From positions 26,745 through 90,744 of the forward strand of contig JAIVFJ010000240.1 of assembly GCA_025765615.1 (NCBI GenBank): a DNA stretch of 64,000 bases, written 5' to 3'. The stretch is from Zopfochytrium polystomum (lineage: Eukaryota > Chytridiomycota > Chytridiomycetes > Chytridiales > Chytridiaceae). This document shows positions 23,516 through 34,535 of this stretch, in pieces. The position numbers and the translations under genes are program-made. The stretch's first letter is position 1. Each line of letters opens with the position of its first letter. The notes below the pieces were generated by a model. That model was not told where the DNA came from, did no database searches, and saw only the letters and a program-made list of their open reading frames with translations.

Positions 23516-23529
23516 CTCCTCCCGATTCT

Positions 23530-24518
23530 CAACAAACTGTTTTCCCTTCTCCTGCTTTGTGCAATTGTTTCAGCCTTTCCCCAACCGCCACCTCCGACCC
23601 ACTTTTGCTTGTAGATTTTTTTTGATGGTAGATGCTGTTTCGTTGGCTCTGTGGGTGGCTCAGCCACACTCGTTGACTCGTCTGCTGCTTGGGCCCGCTC
23701 CTGGCTGCTCTCATCCGCAATCTCTTTGTCGATCTCGTTCTTGATCTCGTTGCTGACATCATCCTCAAACAACTCAGAATCGTCGGAGTCATCCATCACA
23801 TCCTGTCCAGTCCCTTTCGCGAGTGAACCAACAGCAGTCGTCCCACTAAAGACTTGGCTCATGAGCTGAAAATGTTCGAGGCCTTGATCTGCGATCTTTT
23901 GATACATCCTTCTCTTCTTTTTGTCCATGGGCTGGGTTGATCATTAGTAAGAATTCAATATCAGGTTTTGGAGATGAGCTTTCTTTCAAAACGAATCAAT
24001 GACCTTTCTTTTCGCAATTGGCTTATTTGCTTCATCGTCCCAGCCAAAGCCACTCAAACCTTTCATTTCATTGCCACCTTCCATCTTTTGGCAAGACTTG
24101 ATCAGTGCAATGCAAGGTGTGAAGAAAATCCCTTACTTCCTTTTAAGTTCCTGGAACTTTGCTTACAGCTTCGTCACTGTGACGATGGAGTTCGCCTTGA
24201 ACTTCGCTTTGCAGCTGTCCCTGACAACGTTCCACGCTTCATCCTTGAAAGTGCCACCAGCTCGCTTCCCCTCCTTCGCTTGTTGAAGCAGGCACTGCAG
24301 CATGTAGCTAATTTTTTCGAAGTCCAGGTCATCCTTGCAGTCGAACTGCCTGTTGTCCCTTCAGCGTCGCAGTTGTCATTGTCATTTGATTCGTCATCAT
24401 CCGACCTGTCTGAATCAAGAACGGCCTTCTTCTTTCCCTTCTTCGCTGGAGTTGCCTTGTGAGAAGACAGTGTTGGTGCATCGGACTCTTCTGACTCCTC
24501 AACTGCACCTTCTTCCAC
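23530..24518 (-). pseudogene. Harbinger-associated Myb/SANT-like protein, broken
   Basis: From the start at 24518 an acidic/Lys-rich leader leads to MTWTSKKLA (about 24329). One base of shift later the Myb/SANT-like domain continues as MLQCLLQQAKEGKRAGGTFK..AWNVVRDSCKAKFKA. A TAA stop then interrupts the last helix near 24164, before AKFQELKRK, and a GLSGFGWDDEANKPI block typical of the fungal family follows near 24050. The frame from 23928 downwards (MDKKKRRMYQK.., then an acidic Glu/Asp/Ser region) is probably its C-terminal exon. In PIF/Harbinger elements such a protein binds the terminal repeats and helps import the transposase. The shift and stop suggest loss of function, unless each has a splicing explanation. 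Confidence 0.65.
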
Positions 24519-24821
24519 TTTGTCGCTGCCGCGGATTTTCCTTTCTCAACTATGGTGGATGACAGCGTCCGATGGAGTTGGCGGATGAGGTGGACATGCT
24601 CTGTAATTTTTTAGCTTTTTTTTTTTGGAATTTTTTGCCGTTTTTCCTTCTGGTCGTCGGGATATTTGCCATCGAAAAATCACAGGCAAAAAAAAACCAA
24701 GCAAAAGGGCGCCAGGGGCGCCGAACGGGGCCTTAGTGTGATGAAACTAAAGTTCAGCAGTGGGCATCATGCTGCCGAAACCTGAAAGAAAAAAAAAACA
24801 CAGCTGGGTCTGGAACATTTT

Positions 24822-25205
24822 TTAATTCTGCTTCATGGTAAGGCAGAGGTAAAACATGCGAGACTGAAAGGCAAGTGAGAAGTTGACTTTCCCGACACAT
24901 ACAGCCGTCGACGGGTACATGGACGCGAGGCCGATCAACATGGCATGTTCGGAGGCAGGCACCTCGATTTCGATGTAGCTCTTTGACGACTCGGCGAACG
25001 CGGAGCCGAACATGGCGGCAAAGTATTCCGACGAGGTCTCCAGCACATTTTTGTGGGCAAAAACTTGGCGGCCGGTCGGGAGCAGGCGGAGGATGACGTC
25101 GCATGTTCGGTAGTCGTCAAAGACCTTTTTGACGTCGGAGGGCGGCTCTGGCGTGCGCATGAGCTCGCGGAGGCTGCGTGGTGTCGGGTGATTGGCGTCT
25201 GTCAT
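24822..25205 (-). pseudogene. BTB/POZ paralogue A, truncated after the BTB domain
   Basis: The frame gives 127 residues from the ATG at 25205, just behind a poly-T/A run. It contains RSLRELMRTPEPP, the family hallmark FDDYRTCDVILRLLPTGRQV (DDYRTCDVIL is shared by the paralogues), FAHKNVLETSSEYFAAMFGS, and SYIEIEVPASEHAMLIGLAS. The BTB core thus looks sound. About 15 residues later the sequence loses all similarity and stops at 24822, and the C-terminal exons of the intact paralogue (29156-30331) are absent. It could still express a short BTB protein. The right edge of the Harbinger element lies about 90 bases downstream, so insertion may have removed the rest. Confidence 0.65.
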
Positions 25206-25556
25206 CTTTTTTTTTTTTTTTTTTGGAAATTGGACGATTTGCAACAACCCTCAACTATTGGAATATCAATGGTGTCTCCCACGATGACGTCAGATTCCGT
25301 TTATGAAAGCTTGAAGCAGGCTTCAGAAAGCTTATCTCTCGGATCACGAAGGTAACCCAAGCCTGCCCATCATCATGATGAAGGCTTTGGAGGCCGACGT
25401 GCGGAAGACGAGCATTTAATTCTGCCCACGGGCGGGCACTTACTGTGCGCAGTTAACTGGTCGTCTAATGTTGTAATGAGTTTGTACATTGCACTTTTAT
25501 AACGTAATACGGATTGCAAACGCGAAGTCGACGCAGGTTGTGACATTTCATGCATG
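25206..25556. other. Spacer between BTB paralogues A and B
   Basis: No gene is recognised. The poly-T run at 25206-25224 sits at the BTB A start. Confidence 0.4.
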
Positions 25557-26349
25557 TCAATCCTCAGTCAAGGAGTGGTTAAATAAAAACTGGGTAGGAT
25601 ATTTCCTCCTCCTCGCCAAAATCCCGTCGTTTGGGCAACCGAAACGGAGCGCAGGATGGCACGGTCTGCGATGAGAGAAGTTGAAGCAAGAGTTTGCCCT
25701 GAACACCTCTTCAAACAGCGCGCCGTGAAGTTCCTGCAACCTGCGCGCCTCTTCCAGCGACAGCGCTGCGTAGGAAGGTTCCACAGCGAGCTTTTGGGCG
25801 AGACTCGCACCGACGGTCGGGTCTGCGGTGCGGCCCCAGGCAGGACGACGTCGAGCACTGGGATCGGCGTGGTTGAACGCGTTTTGCGCTTAGAGAGAGA
25901 GAATTTTATCAATCCCGAGGAAGATGGAGCAGCGCTCGTCACAAACCTTTTTGGACATCAGCGGAATCAGCGTCTCCTGGATGCCAAGGCTGACGTTTGA
26001 GTACACGAAACCGTACGTCGTCACAATTTGCTGCCAATTTTTCTCGAAACTTTGTATCGCTTGGTTACGCTGGGACGAGGCGGGGGAGCGGAGGAGGAGC
26101 AAGAGCTTGGGGCTTCCAACTACTCACCCACTCACCACTCATGACACAACTCAGTGATCTCCCGCAACCCAAGAAAATCGCCCGTAGCCAGCACAAAGTC
26201 GCGGTCACCGCCATTGGCAGATCAAATAGAACCACCTTCTTGGATGTTTCACCACACGAGGCCGTCGACCTGTGCATGGACGCGAGGCAGATCATCATGG
26301 CGAGTTCGGAGGCAGGCACCTCAAATTCTACGTAGCTCTTTGACGATTC
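25557..26349 (-). pseudogene. BTB paralogue B, 5'-truncated (C-terminal part only)
   Basis: The similarity begins abruptly at 26349 in the middle of the BTB domain (WAESSKSYVEFEVPASELAM). One base of shift near 26215 leads to DFVLATGDFLGLREITELCHEW. A following exon carries FEKNWQQIVTTYGFVYSNVS and LGIQETLIPLMSKK. The last exon has AWGRTADPTVGASLAQKL and LEEARRLQELHGALFEEVF. These are the same C-terminal blocks, in the same order, as in intact paralogue E. The promoter, start codon and first half of the BTB fold are missing. Together with paralogue A, which keeps only the N-terminal half, this looks like an array damaged by deletion or unequal recombination. Confidence 0.65.
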
Positions 26350-26555
26350 GGCCCAGGAGGAGATGCACCCCCTTCGTCGATTGCCTACAATGACGTCAAG
26401 TCTTACTCTAAATCGATCCCTTTTGATCTTTGTTGACAGTCAAACTTTACAGAAAGATGAAATCCGCAACTGCGCTGTTGAAGGCTTGTGATGTCATCGC
26501 AACACAAGTGATTGGCACGAGAATGTTTATTGATTCCTAGCTTTCAGTTCACAAA

Positions 26556-27879
26556 TTAAAATTCCAGAACAAAGTTGTAGCTGCTTGCCGGCTTTGGGGC
26601 ACACCCTTTGAGGCCAGACCGCTTGTGTCGTCGGGGAGGAGCACCTTGCTGTTCTCTCAAAGTATATGCGTCGCTGGAGTTAACGGGGGCTGCTTCTGGT
26701 CCAGGCTTCGGTTCCTCACACAAAACCGACATTAGAAACTTTGCGGAACATGCCTTTTCGAACAGCACTCCATATTTATCGTGCAGCGATGCCAGTTCCG
26801 ACGGGGCGATGAACCAAGTATTTTTTTCACAGTAACTGCAAGCCTTTCAAGTATGGCCGCAAGTGAAGACGCGTCCACCACGGATCGGCCCCACCACAAA
26901 ACTGCTTCCAGCTTCGATACGTCCTGCAAAGGCGCAGCTATGTGTTGGCACTGAGAACAGGATGAGCATGCATCGCGGACCTTAAAAAATTGTCAACGAA
27001 ATTGATTGCAATCAATGCAACACACGAACCTGGCTCGGAATAAGCGGAATAAGAGTCTCCAGCATAAATGTAGTCACCATCGGATAGGCGAAATCGTCAG
27101 ATTTCACAATGGTTTCCCAGTGAGCTTTAAAACTGGATGCTCGTTTTGCCACAGCCAATATTAATCAGAGAGAACTTACACTCCTAGGCAGATCCACTTG
27201 ACGTCATTGAGCTGGAGAAAATCGCTTGTGGCCCTCATACCGAAGAGTCCCTGCCCACCACTTCTCTTAAAGTAAGCAACTTGCCCTCCACCATCATCGT
27301 CGTTCTCGAAATCTCGATATCATCGACAGATTGATCCGGTCGAAATAATCGATCACGCTTCTCGTATGTGAACGCAAGGCAAGCCAGCATTACGAATTCA
27401 GACGCCGGCACTTCGATCTCGACGAATACTCGCGACGACTCGGCGAACCCCGATTCGAATAAGACGCAGAAGTAGTTCGAAGCGGTCGCAAGGATCTGCT
27501 TGTGGGCAAAGACGAGGCGACGAGTGGGGAGCAGCGAAAGGATCACCTCGCACGTGCGGTAGTCGTCAAACGCTCGCGGTGCTTCGGCGGTGGGTTCGGC
27601 TGTGCCGAGGAATCGGCGGAGAGCGGTCGGTGTAGGGTGGTCGTCTGCGATCATGGTGGTTCCTTCTGAGAGTCCATCGAACGATGGGATGCTGGCAGAG
27701 ACGTTGGGGTTGGACTGCTTCGAGTTCATTGTTTGCTTGGATGTTGCGAGTACCGGGCTCAGGATGTGGGGGGCCTTGGGCTTCCAAATCAATTTTTGAC
27801 CAGTTTGGTGTGGAGCTAGCACTGGCAATGCTGGGTTGCATGCTGCGATTTCGGGCTTAAGCAGTTCAGACGAGAGCAT
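26556..27879 (-). CDS. BTB paralogue C (two single-base frame breaks)
   Basis: Exon 1 starts at 27879 and encodes an N-terminal extension, then LRRFLGTAEP, the BTB core (FDDYRTCEVILSLLPTRRLV, FAHKQILATASNYFCVLFES) and REVVGRD. Near 27240 one base is missing relative to the paralogues, after which LFGMRATSDFLQLNDVKWIC continues. A GTAAGT..CCAG intron (about 27136-27181) leads to FKAHWETIVKSDDFAYPMV and ETLIPLIPSQ. The last exon reads AVLWWGRSVVDASSLAAILE, then a run of seven A near 26835 shifts the frame (eight would keep it), then SELASLHDKYGVLFEKAC to a stop at 26556. Splice sites and all domains survive, so it is either a very young pseudogene or an intact gene with two sequence errors. BTB domains dimerise and often recruit Cullin-3 ligases; the role of this family is unknown. 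Confidence 0.6.
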
Positions 27880-28001
27880 ATTCTCGCATGAGGTATTTTA
27901 TCAATCATCACAATCACCTTGTTACAAAAAAATGAATTAAAATCTGAAAACGGATTATTCTCATTATGCATTTGTCACCGCAACCTCCATTCTGACCTAT
28001 C

Positions 28002-28951
28002 TCAAATCGTCAAACCGATGAGCAGCTTCCACGGGATCTTCTCAAAAAAATCAGCAAAGTTGTCCTCCAGCCTTCGCAAGTCTTCCAAAGAGAGCTTCCA
28101 CTCGTGCTTCGTGGCATGCAGCTTTTTGATGACACCGACCGTCTCGTCCGTGTCCGCGCGTCGACCCACTTGAGCACGGCATCGAACATCCAGAAACCGG
28201 ATTCAAAGTGATCGGTCGCCCGTCGGCACTTACTGCACGTGGTTTGCGAACCCTGAAAGCTGGTTTAGCCTTGCCCGCCCAAATGGGTGCTTTGTCGCGT
28301 GGTTCATTACTTTGCAAGGAATAACAGAAGCGAGGCTAAACAGCTGCTGCACCGTCAAGAGGGTAAACTCGAACTCTTCGACAAGATCTGGCCAACCGAG
28401 CACGAACCTGGAATTAGTGGATTACTGAGTGTTGCCTCTTCAAAACAGGAAATCGAACGAACTGAGGGTGGCAGAGGTCTGTCACTTTGTCCAACTGAAG
28501 AAATTCGGCCGTCAACGATGCCGAAAAACTCTTCGACAATGGCATCAGTCATGACAAACGCCTCCCCATCCAGTCCAACGCAGCTCCCAACGACCGAGTT
28601 CGCGCGCCACGCAGCGTAGCCTTGAGCTGCGAGCTGGTGAGCGAAGGCCAGGCACGCCATCATTGCACGTTCAGAGAACCGTATCTCGATCTTGACGTGC
28701 GACTGTGACGACTCGGCAAATCCAGAGTCGAACATTGCGGTAAAGTAGCAAGATGCCGCCGCGAGAACTTTCTTGTTGGCAAAGACGCGGCGGCGGGTGG
28801 GGAGCAAAAGAAGAACGACGTCGCAGGTTGGGTAGTCGTCAAAGACGAGTTTGGCGCTTGGTGACGGTTCTGGTGTGCCAAAGAGCTTGCGGAGGCCGGT
28901 TGGAGTCTGAGGGTCTGCCCCGCTCATATCGTTATCACTTAATGAAAACAA
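28002..28951 (-). CDS. BTB paralogue D (two single-base frame breaks)
   Basis: The start at 28951 gives LRKLFGTPEPS, the BTB core (FDDYPTCDVVLLLLPTRRRV, FANKKVLAAASCYFTAMFDS, SERAMMACLAFAHQ) and MTDAIVEEFF. Near 28525 the frame shifts by one base, and the family block AEFLQLDKVTDLC follows. The next exon has WPDLVEEFEFTLLTVQQLF and ASVIPCK. The last exon has a CSKC pair, FWMFDAVLKWVD and, after another 1-base shift near 28155, DETVGVIKKLHATKHEW and LEDLRRLEDNFADFFEK, ending at 28002. The order of blocks equals paralogue E. The same caution applies as for paralogue C: decay or sequence error. Confidence 0.6.
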
Positions 28952-29155
28952 TGTCTCCCAGTAAGTTGTGAGACTCTGACAAACAGCCGCAAAACTTCAA
29001 AAGGCGAGAGTTTTTCTGAGACCGATTAAGCGCTGTTACCACGGTTCCCCTGCCCATAGAGTCCCATTAGGGAAAGGCTTTATCGAAGAAAAAAAAAAAA
29101 ATAAGGTTGGCTTCCTTCAAACAATCGTCGACCTTTGCGGCAAACACCAGGCGGT

Positions 29156-30331
29156 TCAGCTCTCCAGATTCCCCATAAACGACCGCCACGAAGCAGGCCG
29201 TGCCGGCTCAGATTTCGGCGCCGTCGTCAATACTTTCATCAAGGCCTTCGTGGAAAACGCGATTTCAAACAGCGACCCATACTTTTCGTGAAGCATCTTC
29301 AGCTCTGACGGGGAAAGGGGAAATTCGGTCGATAGCTGTGCAAGCTTTTCAATTACACCCGCAATAACGGAAGGCTTCGCAGTCCGCCCCCAGGCTAGAG
29401 TTGCGTCGAATCTGGCTATTCGCGTCCAACGTGCTTCAGCTGTCTTTAGGCACTGCGGACAGGCGGGCTTTGCCTCCTACGCACCAGAAGCCTTGTCAGA
29501 AGTATCAAAGGTGTGTGTGCACAGTGCACATTACGAACCTGGACAGGAATACAGATAATTAGCTTCATCAACATTCCAGCGCTGACTTTTGGATACGCAA
29601 AATCGACTTCCTTTGTGATAGAGTCCCATCTGGATCGAAACCTGGGGGAAGCGGGTTAGATTGGTGCAAGGGCAAACAAATTGACAAACGCACGTCGTTA
29701 AACAGATCGTGGAGATTTTCCGAAGTTTGAGGAAGCCACTCGTTTTGAACATGCTGACGAAGTCACTCTTGACGGCCTCGTCCAGGTTGATAACCTCTCC
29801 GTGCAGCACCGCTGTCAAAGAGGGAGGTGTGGAGCGAACGAAGGCCGTTGCAGGCGGTTTGCAGGTGGCACTGGGATCGTACATGAAGGCAAGACAGACG
29901 AGCATCGCGCGCTCGGACGCCGGCATCTCGATCTGGACGTGCTGCTGAAGTTGCCCGGCGATTCCCGTCGTGAACAAGGAGCGAAAGTAGTCGGACGCAT
30001 CCGCGAGTATCTTTTTGTGGCCAAAGACGAGGCGCCGGGTGGGGAGCAGAGACAGGATCACGTCGCACGTGCGGTAATCGTCGAACGCCAGCTTTGCATT
30101 GTGGGAAGGCTCTGGCGTGCAGAGGAACTGGCGGAGAGTGAGCGGCGTCGGACACTTGACGACGTCGTCGGCAAACGCAGTGGCAGATTTTTCGGTGCTG
30201 AGGTTGCTGGCACCTTCGCAATCGGGTTGTATAGTGGTCGTTGCAGCGGCAGGGCTGGGCGGAGCTTTGGAGAGCCCATCGCGCGAGATATCGCAGGCGG
30301 AGTCTGCTCGGTTGGCTGGACCTGTTGTCAT
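29156..30331 (-). CDS. BTB paralogue E, intact three-exon gene
   Basis: Exons 30331-29694, 29641-29539 and 29476-29156 join without frame breaks to 353 residues (introns of 52 and 62 nt, donors GTGCGT and GTTCGT). Residues 1-70 are low-complexity. LRQFLCTPEPS, FDDYRTCDVILSLLPTRRLV, FGHKKILADASDYFRSLFTT and ASERAMLVCLAFMYD form a BTB/POZ domain of about 110 residues. Next come DFVSMFKTSGFLKLRKISTI, FRSRWDSITKEVDFAYPKVS, CPQCLKTAEARWTRIARF, LAWGRTAKPSVIAGVIEKL and ELKMLHEKYGSLFEIAFSTK. BTB domains mediate dimerisation and often Cullin-3 adaptor binding. The C-terminal part, with its CxxC pair, matches no family I know and may be the substrate-reading half. It is the reference member for the five damaged copies nearby. 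Confidence 0.78.
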
Positions 30332-30482
30332 TGAAGGAAGAATTGGATCCCGTGCGATGGTGAGCAGCGATGTGGGGGAAGTCCACGCCGTTGCTTGGGG
30401 GCGATAGTCATGCTGAGCAGTGATGCTGAGCCGTCTGGTGGCCGTCTGCTGTTTGTGCTGCGCAACTGAGTTTTATTTTCAA

Positions 30483-33400
30483 TTAGAGCACGTCCGTCTG
30501 GACGAATCCCACCAACCTCTCCGCAAAGGCCATTTCAAAAGACCCATCATCCGTCGGCAGGCGAGCCGGCGTCACCAACGCGATGCACTCCAAGGCAACG
30601 GTCAGCGCGTCTTTCGGAAGCCGTGGCACAACAGCGAACAACAATAGCATCCCGGCTTCAACATTCGGGGCTGGAGTGCTCGGCCACGCATACCCGCCGG
30701 CGTTTCTGACGCGCACCGACACCGCCCGGTGAACCGACGTCGCAATGTTGGAAAGATAGGAGGAAAGCGATTCAGCGCTCTGCGTGACTTCTCCGGATCT
30801 GTCCTGCAATGGTGCACGTTCCCCGTCGCTCGCAGATTGTACGTGCGAGGAACGTCCCAGAATGCGATCGATTGCGAACGACTGTGCTTCGAGGAAACTG
30901 CAAAATTCAGGCAGTGGGAGCGCGTCCAAGACCATTCCAAGGCACTCGGCGCGAGCAGAAAGTTTCAAAAAAGGTGGGTTGTTGTAAAGGGTCCCGGAGC
31001 AGACGCTCATTGTGAATCCCATCATAAAATATGGAATTAACGTTAGCCACTGAGGGGCAGGCCGTTCCAGTGGAGGGTCTTCTCCACAGGATAGCCACGA
31101 TCCATTTGATGAAGTTTCGCTATTAACTTTGGCACTCGCAAGCCACTGTCGCTTTGCCAAATCGAATTCCTTCCCAGCCCACCAGACCAGATGAGCAAAT
31201 GTCATTATGCCACATCGCTTGTTCCAATTTTCTTGAACGAATGGGCCAAAGCCCCGAGAAGTTTTGTATGATAGCAAATATAATCCACGAAGCAACTCTA
31301 AAGTGCTGTCTGGTCCAAGTACGGCTGCCGCGCTGTCTCGAGTCTTTAGGTGCTTCGAGACCAACTCGAGAAGATCGCACACGACGGAAAGGGGGGTTGC
31401 GGAGGACAACGTAATCCGAAGTGCTGCTCCGAGAAGTATGGAGATCCAGCCTGTCAAAATCTCTTTGGACGGCCCGTTCGCCTTTGAGACTGCATTTTCG
31501 TCAACCAGCTGCTGTAGCGCCGTTGAAAAAACTTTTCCAGCAATCTCGTCCGAGATGTTGAGGGACAGAATCGTATCGATCGGGTTCGGCACACCGTTTG
31601 CAATCTCTCCCTCGACCGCGTTTTTTCGAATGAAGGCAGCAACGGCAAATCCGCATTCTTTAGCAGTGTCGTCGAAAACATCTGACGCCCAGTTTCCACG
31701 GCTTCTACTCGGATATGCCCTTTGGCTCCGAATTATCGACTTTGAAAAGTCGTTGGGGCACAAGATCGGACTGATTAGTGAATTTAAATCCAAGCGACGA
31801 AGTTTTTCGGCGATGAACTTTCTGATGGGGAAGGCATAGTACTTCTTTTGTGGTTCCGTCAGGAGAAGATTGTCGAAATAAGCAACTTCGTGAATAATGC
31901 TCAAGTGCATTTTAATAGCGAGGTCGGAAGAGATGACATTCCCCTTTGAGAATCCTGCCAGTGAAGCCAAACCGATAAATCTTGATAAGCATTCCTCTAC
32001 GAGTCGAAATCAGTTAAAAAACGAAATCAAGCTTACAATTTGTTAATATCACCTGATTCGAAGTCTGAATTTTCAGGGGGCAATCCAATCGACCGGCGGT
32101 ACCTAAATGACGACACAAGTGTAAAAACGGCCTCTGCTTCGTCACAAGTTCGAATCGATTTGGCTAGTGCTGTCATTGTGTGCCGATAATCCAAGCGACC
32201 AAGGCCACCAGTGGAGGCGGCTAAAAGCATCACCATCCACGTCTCCAGAAATAATTGAAACCACGCTGGAGTCGACGATGGCGGGTCGGGGCAAAGTTCG
32301 AAAGTCGAAGCCAGCGCTCTTGCAGAATTAAGCTCAATGTCGTTCCAAACTTTAAAAGTTCTGATGGTCCACAGTAGTCGTGACACATAGACCACCATCT
32401 GCTCGTTGTCATGAACAAGGCACAAACGAGCGTAATTTTCAGCACATCGATCCAGTGATGATCGCAAAATCCAATTCATGATAGGGTCCAGGACGCCTGG
32501 TGGGAGCAAAGATGGGGAAGAATACTTTGCGGCCCGAGAGATGAAATAGTTGATGGATAAGCCCGTACCTAGGGATCGTTGATTCTTGCTTTGGAGACAC
32601 CAGCTGTTGAAGCATTCAAGGATCGTCGTTATTGGGCACGATGGATTATTTTGTGCCGCCTTCGCGAGAGACGCGACTGCATTGCCGCTACCATATGCTT
32701 TCTCCAGAAGCGTACCAGCAGCGTAGCAAAAGATTTCCAATACGTCGGAAAAATTAGAGGGACAAGCTTCGGTGACGGAGCGGGCCAAGGCCTCCCACGC
32801 TGTCACCCGGTCATCATCACATGAAAGCTGCACCCACAGAAACCCGCATATTGTGACAATGTGGTTCCTTTCGTCAAGTAGTCGCGTTCTGCTTGCCATT
32901 ATCTCTTCCCAAAAGGCCACGAACGGATTCGAGTGCAGAGAACTGATCTCGTTCGCTGCGCTTTCATTGGCATGCCAACACACGATAGCAACCCCGGCAG
33001 ACTTGCGCGCCGCCTCGTTAAGGACACTGGCATCACGGCCATCAGGGAGGTAACTCATCGTTCGAAGAGTGTGCAAGACAAACGACAAGGAAAGATCCAA
33101 GCCTTCTACTGGCCCAAATGGAATTCGAAGCGGCGGTTCTTTGGCATAACCGATACGCGCAAGCACGGTCAGCGCCATCCGGCAAAACCGCAACGCCTCT
33201 TCGGTCACGCCGTCTCCACAGACAACGTCTCCCAACCAGTCCCTCGCGATGATGGGAAGCGTTTCTTCAACAGCGTCGCGGAATGGCCCCCCCAACGAAA
33301 GGGCGGTGGACACGCAGGCGGCCAGGACGGGATCTGCGGCAAACCAATCCGATCCAATGTTCCCCAAAGTCGACGAGAGCAGCTCATAGTGTGGAGAATC

Positions 33401-34300
33401 CGCTGTTGCGCAGTCGCAGAGGCTCCCGGCAATCAGTTGGAAAATTTGGGTCGCTTCCTGGCTGCGAGCGTGGGGCCTATGAAGCTTCAGCCAGACCCTC
33501 ACGGCGCAGGCTCCGTCCAATGACCACTTGCTGCCGTTCGAGTTGCCCTTACAGGATCTTTCGCCCATCCGAAGCGCAAAGAGAATGATGGACTGGCCAA
33601 CATTTTTCCACTCGAAAAGGTCGAACGGAAGGTGCCACGCGGTGTTAATGACATCCTCAGCCAGGCCGCCAACATCCGGCAACGGCCCGCCAAAGTCCGC
33701 GTGATACAGCCGGAGAAAGTCGCGAATCATCAGAATTGTATCGAATATCACTTTCGGCGGATCTCTGGCGCTGCTATTCCTCTGTAGCAGGTCCAGGAGG
33801 TGGCGCAAGACGGCGCGGACGGCAATCGCAAACAGGTCGGCGTACACTGCGCGAAAGGCGGATGGAACGGACTTGAGGACGATGCGGAGTACGGAGAGGG
33901 CTTTCGTGTCGAGGAGAACGGGTTGCATGGGCGGAGCAACCAACAGTGTCGGCGAGGGTGAGGTCACTGTCGGGAGGGCCGATCCTGCGTGGTTCTGGAC
34001 GATGGGGTGCGGCCTCGAAGACCGCGACGCAGATGCAGCAGCGCGGCGCGCAAGGTGGGCGGCACGGGAGAGGGCGGCCGCCCGCGCGGCCCAAGATGTT
34101 CGCGCGAGCTGGGCCAAGGCTGGGCCGCATTGCAGGCGGTCGACGACGGCGCACCAGTCCATTCGAACAAAACGATCTGTCGTCGAGCCGCCAACGAAGA
34201 TTTGTGGGAAACTGCGCCCCCGAAAACTGCGGAGAGGAACTGCGCAGAACCAAATTATATCCGTGACGACATCCAGTAACTTGAGGCAACCATGAAGCAC
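30483..34300 (-). CDS. Family X copy X3, intact large protein of unknown function
   Basis: Two exons, 34300-32053 and 31996-30483, are joined by a 56-nt intron (donor GTGATA, acceptor CGTAG, with TTTAACTGA before it) that keeps frame across ..NSDFES|EECLSRFIGLAS. The first ATG in frame is at 34162, giving about 1,207 residues; the frame is open further upstream to 34300. The sequence is mostly helical-looking with many Leu/Ala/Trp positions (for example AVRAVLRHLLDLL, WEALARSVTEACP, LLLFAVVPRLPKDAL). This would suit an alpha-solenoid, but I see no named repeat, catalytic motif, signal peptide or membrane span. Decayed paralogues lie at 4.3-7.5, 8.1-10.8 and 60.1-60.6 kb. It sits inside the BTB array in the same orientation. 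The function is unknown; the intact frame against decayed sisters suggests selection. Confidence 0.75.
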
Positions 34301-34535
34301 AAGGACTCAATCCAATAACTGACCACGAGGCGATTCAATGGCCAAGGTTTCCGTGCGCATGCCGCCAACCAGTACATCCTGAACACGCACAAAATGGACG
34401 AGCTGTTTCGCCTTTGATTGGGTTGAATAAGAAACTGCTCAAGAGGGCTTACTCACCCACTCACAGCTCCACGGCTCCCAGCTTTGAGAAATACCTTGCG
34501 ACAGCAAAATCTTTTGCCAACCCAATCCAACCACT

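Larger units (their letters stand above)
22965..23529. other. Non-coding middle of the Harbinger element with a 34-bp direct repeat
   Basis: This lies between the converging transposase and Myb-like genes. It contains two copies of a 34-bp sequence (23377-23410 and 23482-23515). No further gene is seen. Confidence 0.5.
21300..24735. mobile_element. PIF/Harbinger-type DNA transposon (boundaries approximate)
   Basis: A DDE transposase (21462-22964, +) and a convergent Myb/SANT-like gene (23530-24518, -) form the two-gene set expected for PIF/Harbinger elements. The sequence CGAACGGGGCC at 24722-24732, followed by TTA at 24733-24735, reads on the other strand as a GGCCCCGTTCG end next to a TAA/TTA target triplet. 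Both features are typical of this superfamily. I found no matching left end, so the left boundary is uncertain. The Myb-like gene carries an in-frame stop and an apparent frameshift, so this copy may not be autonomous. Confidence 0.75.
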
